Source: Fidelibacterota bacterium
GTDB lineage: Bacteria > Fidelibacterota > Fidelibacteria > Fidelibacterales > Fidelibacteraceae
Reading direction: 5' to 3'
Length of the DNA: 33,437 bases
Assembly (NCBI GenBank): GCA_021734505.1
Contig: JAIPIT010000014.1
Span: forward strand, 1 to 33,437
Shown here: positions 32,160 through 33,437 of the stretch, one piece after another
Layout: each line of letters begins with the position of its first letter
Position numbering within the stretch: position 1 is the stretch's first letter
Notes under the pieces: model-generated
Seen by the model: only the letters and a program-made list of their open reading frames with translations
The model's database searches: none
Told to the model about the DNA's origin: nothing
Program-made: the position numbers and the translations under genes

Positions 32160-32288
32160 AGAAGTAAGCAGTGACCGGTGACCAGCGCTCAGCGCCCAGT
32201 GCCCATCTTCTTACCCTCTTACTCTCTTAACGACCAGCCAGCAGACCTTCGCTCCTCTCAGTGCCCAGCGCCCAGTGCTCATCTTCTT
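32160..32288. repeat. Intergenic 7-bp-period repeats and a 23-bp direct repeat
   Basis: Units AGTGACC, GGTGACC, AGCGCTC, AGCGCCC, AGTGCCC follow one another at 7-bp spacing (about 32170-32204). A 23-bp direct repeat with one mismatch occurs at 32190-32212 and 32266-32288, built on CAGCGCCCAGTGC. The 290-bp gap 32082-32371 has no gene that I believe. Confidence 0.75.
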
Positions 32289-32338
32289 TTCTTCTTCTTG
32301 CATTTCCCCCCATTTCCCTATAAATTTCAAGCTGTTAG

Positions 32339-33437
<1,099 letters not shown>

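Overview
The window looks like chromosome of an uncultured, Gram-negative, probably anaerobic bacterium of the FCB superphylum (Cloacimonadota, Marinimicrobia or Calditrichota-like; I cannot decide between them). The reasons are an A+T-rich composition, a secreted protein with a type IX secretion (Por) C-terminal sorting domain, a DUF4835-like protein, outer-membrane barrels, a PPi-type phosphofructokinase, and the DUF39/UPF0280 homocysteine genes that are typical of anaerobes. Most of it is ordinary chromosome. I see no prophage, CRISPR array or complete insertion sequence.

Layout. 1-190: short repeats. 192-5332 (minus): DUF39 and UPF0280 homocysteine proteins, an outer-membrane protein with Ca-binding-type repeats, and a sodium:solute symporter. 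5583-7065 (plus): an enolase-superfamily epimerase and a small membrane protein. 7148-7554: a frameshifted four-helix-bundle (S23-type) gene between repeat arrays. 7721-11855 (plus): a tight five-gene operon of unknown membrane proteins around a DUF6754-like protein, ended by a strong terminator. 11977-12889: YjbQ and a small barrel-like protein. 12893-16378 (minus): a large secreted C39-peptidase/PKD/T9SS protein. 16494-18968: DUF4835-like, TsaC and RlmN. 19114-20585 (plus): a small HU protein followed by a protein with an HU domain, a membrane span and a periplasmic LysM domain. 20800-23374 (minus): tRNA-Pro(CGG), a polysaccharide-deacetylase lipoprotein, RecX and RecA. 23646-28804 (minus): ROK kinase, SIS-domain protein, PPi-type phosphofructokinase, GATase1-like protein and PIG-L deacetylase, which together suggest amino-sugar use. 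29453-33437 (plus): DEAD-box helicase, RlmF, VF530-type protein, and prolyl-tRNA synthetase cut by the window edge.

Two things stand out. First, the HU-membrane-LysM fusion could tie the nucleoid to the cell wall. Second, the spaces between genes carry several families of short repeats: 7- or 8-bp arrays that begin at or next to stop codons and whose units contain stop codons; palindromes sharing AGAC...GTCT ends with different cores; hairpins sharing a CGTAGCTTYAGCG loop; terminator-like hairpins sharing GTCCGTCAGYTGAC; and a 33-bp tandem repeat. The DUF6754-type operon is the best candidate for an uncharacterised protein machine.
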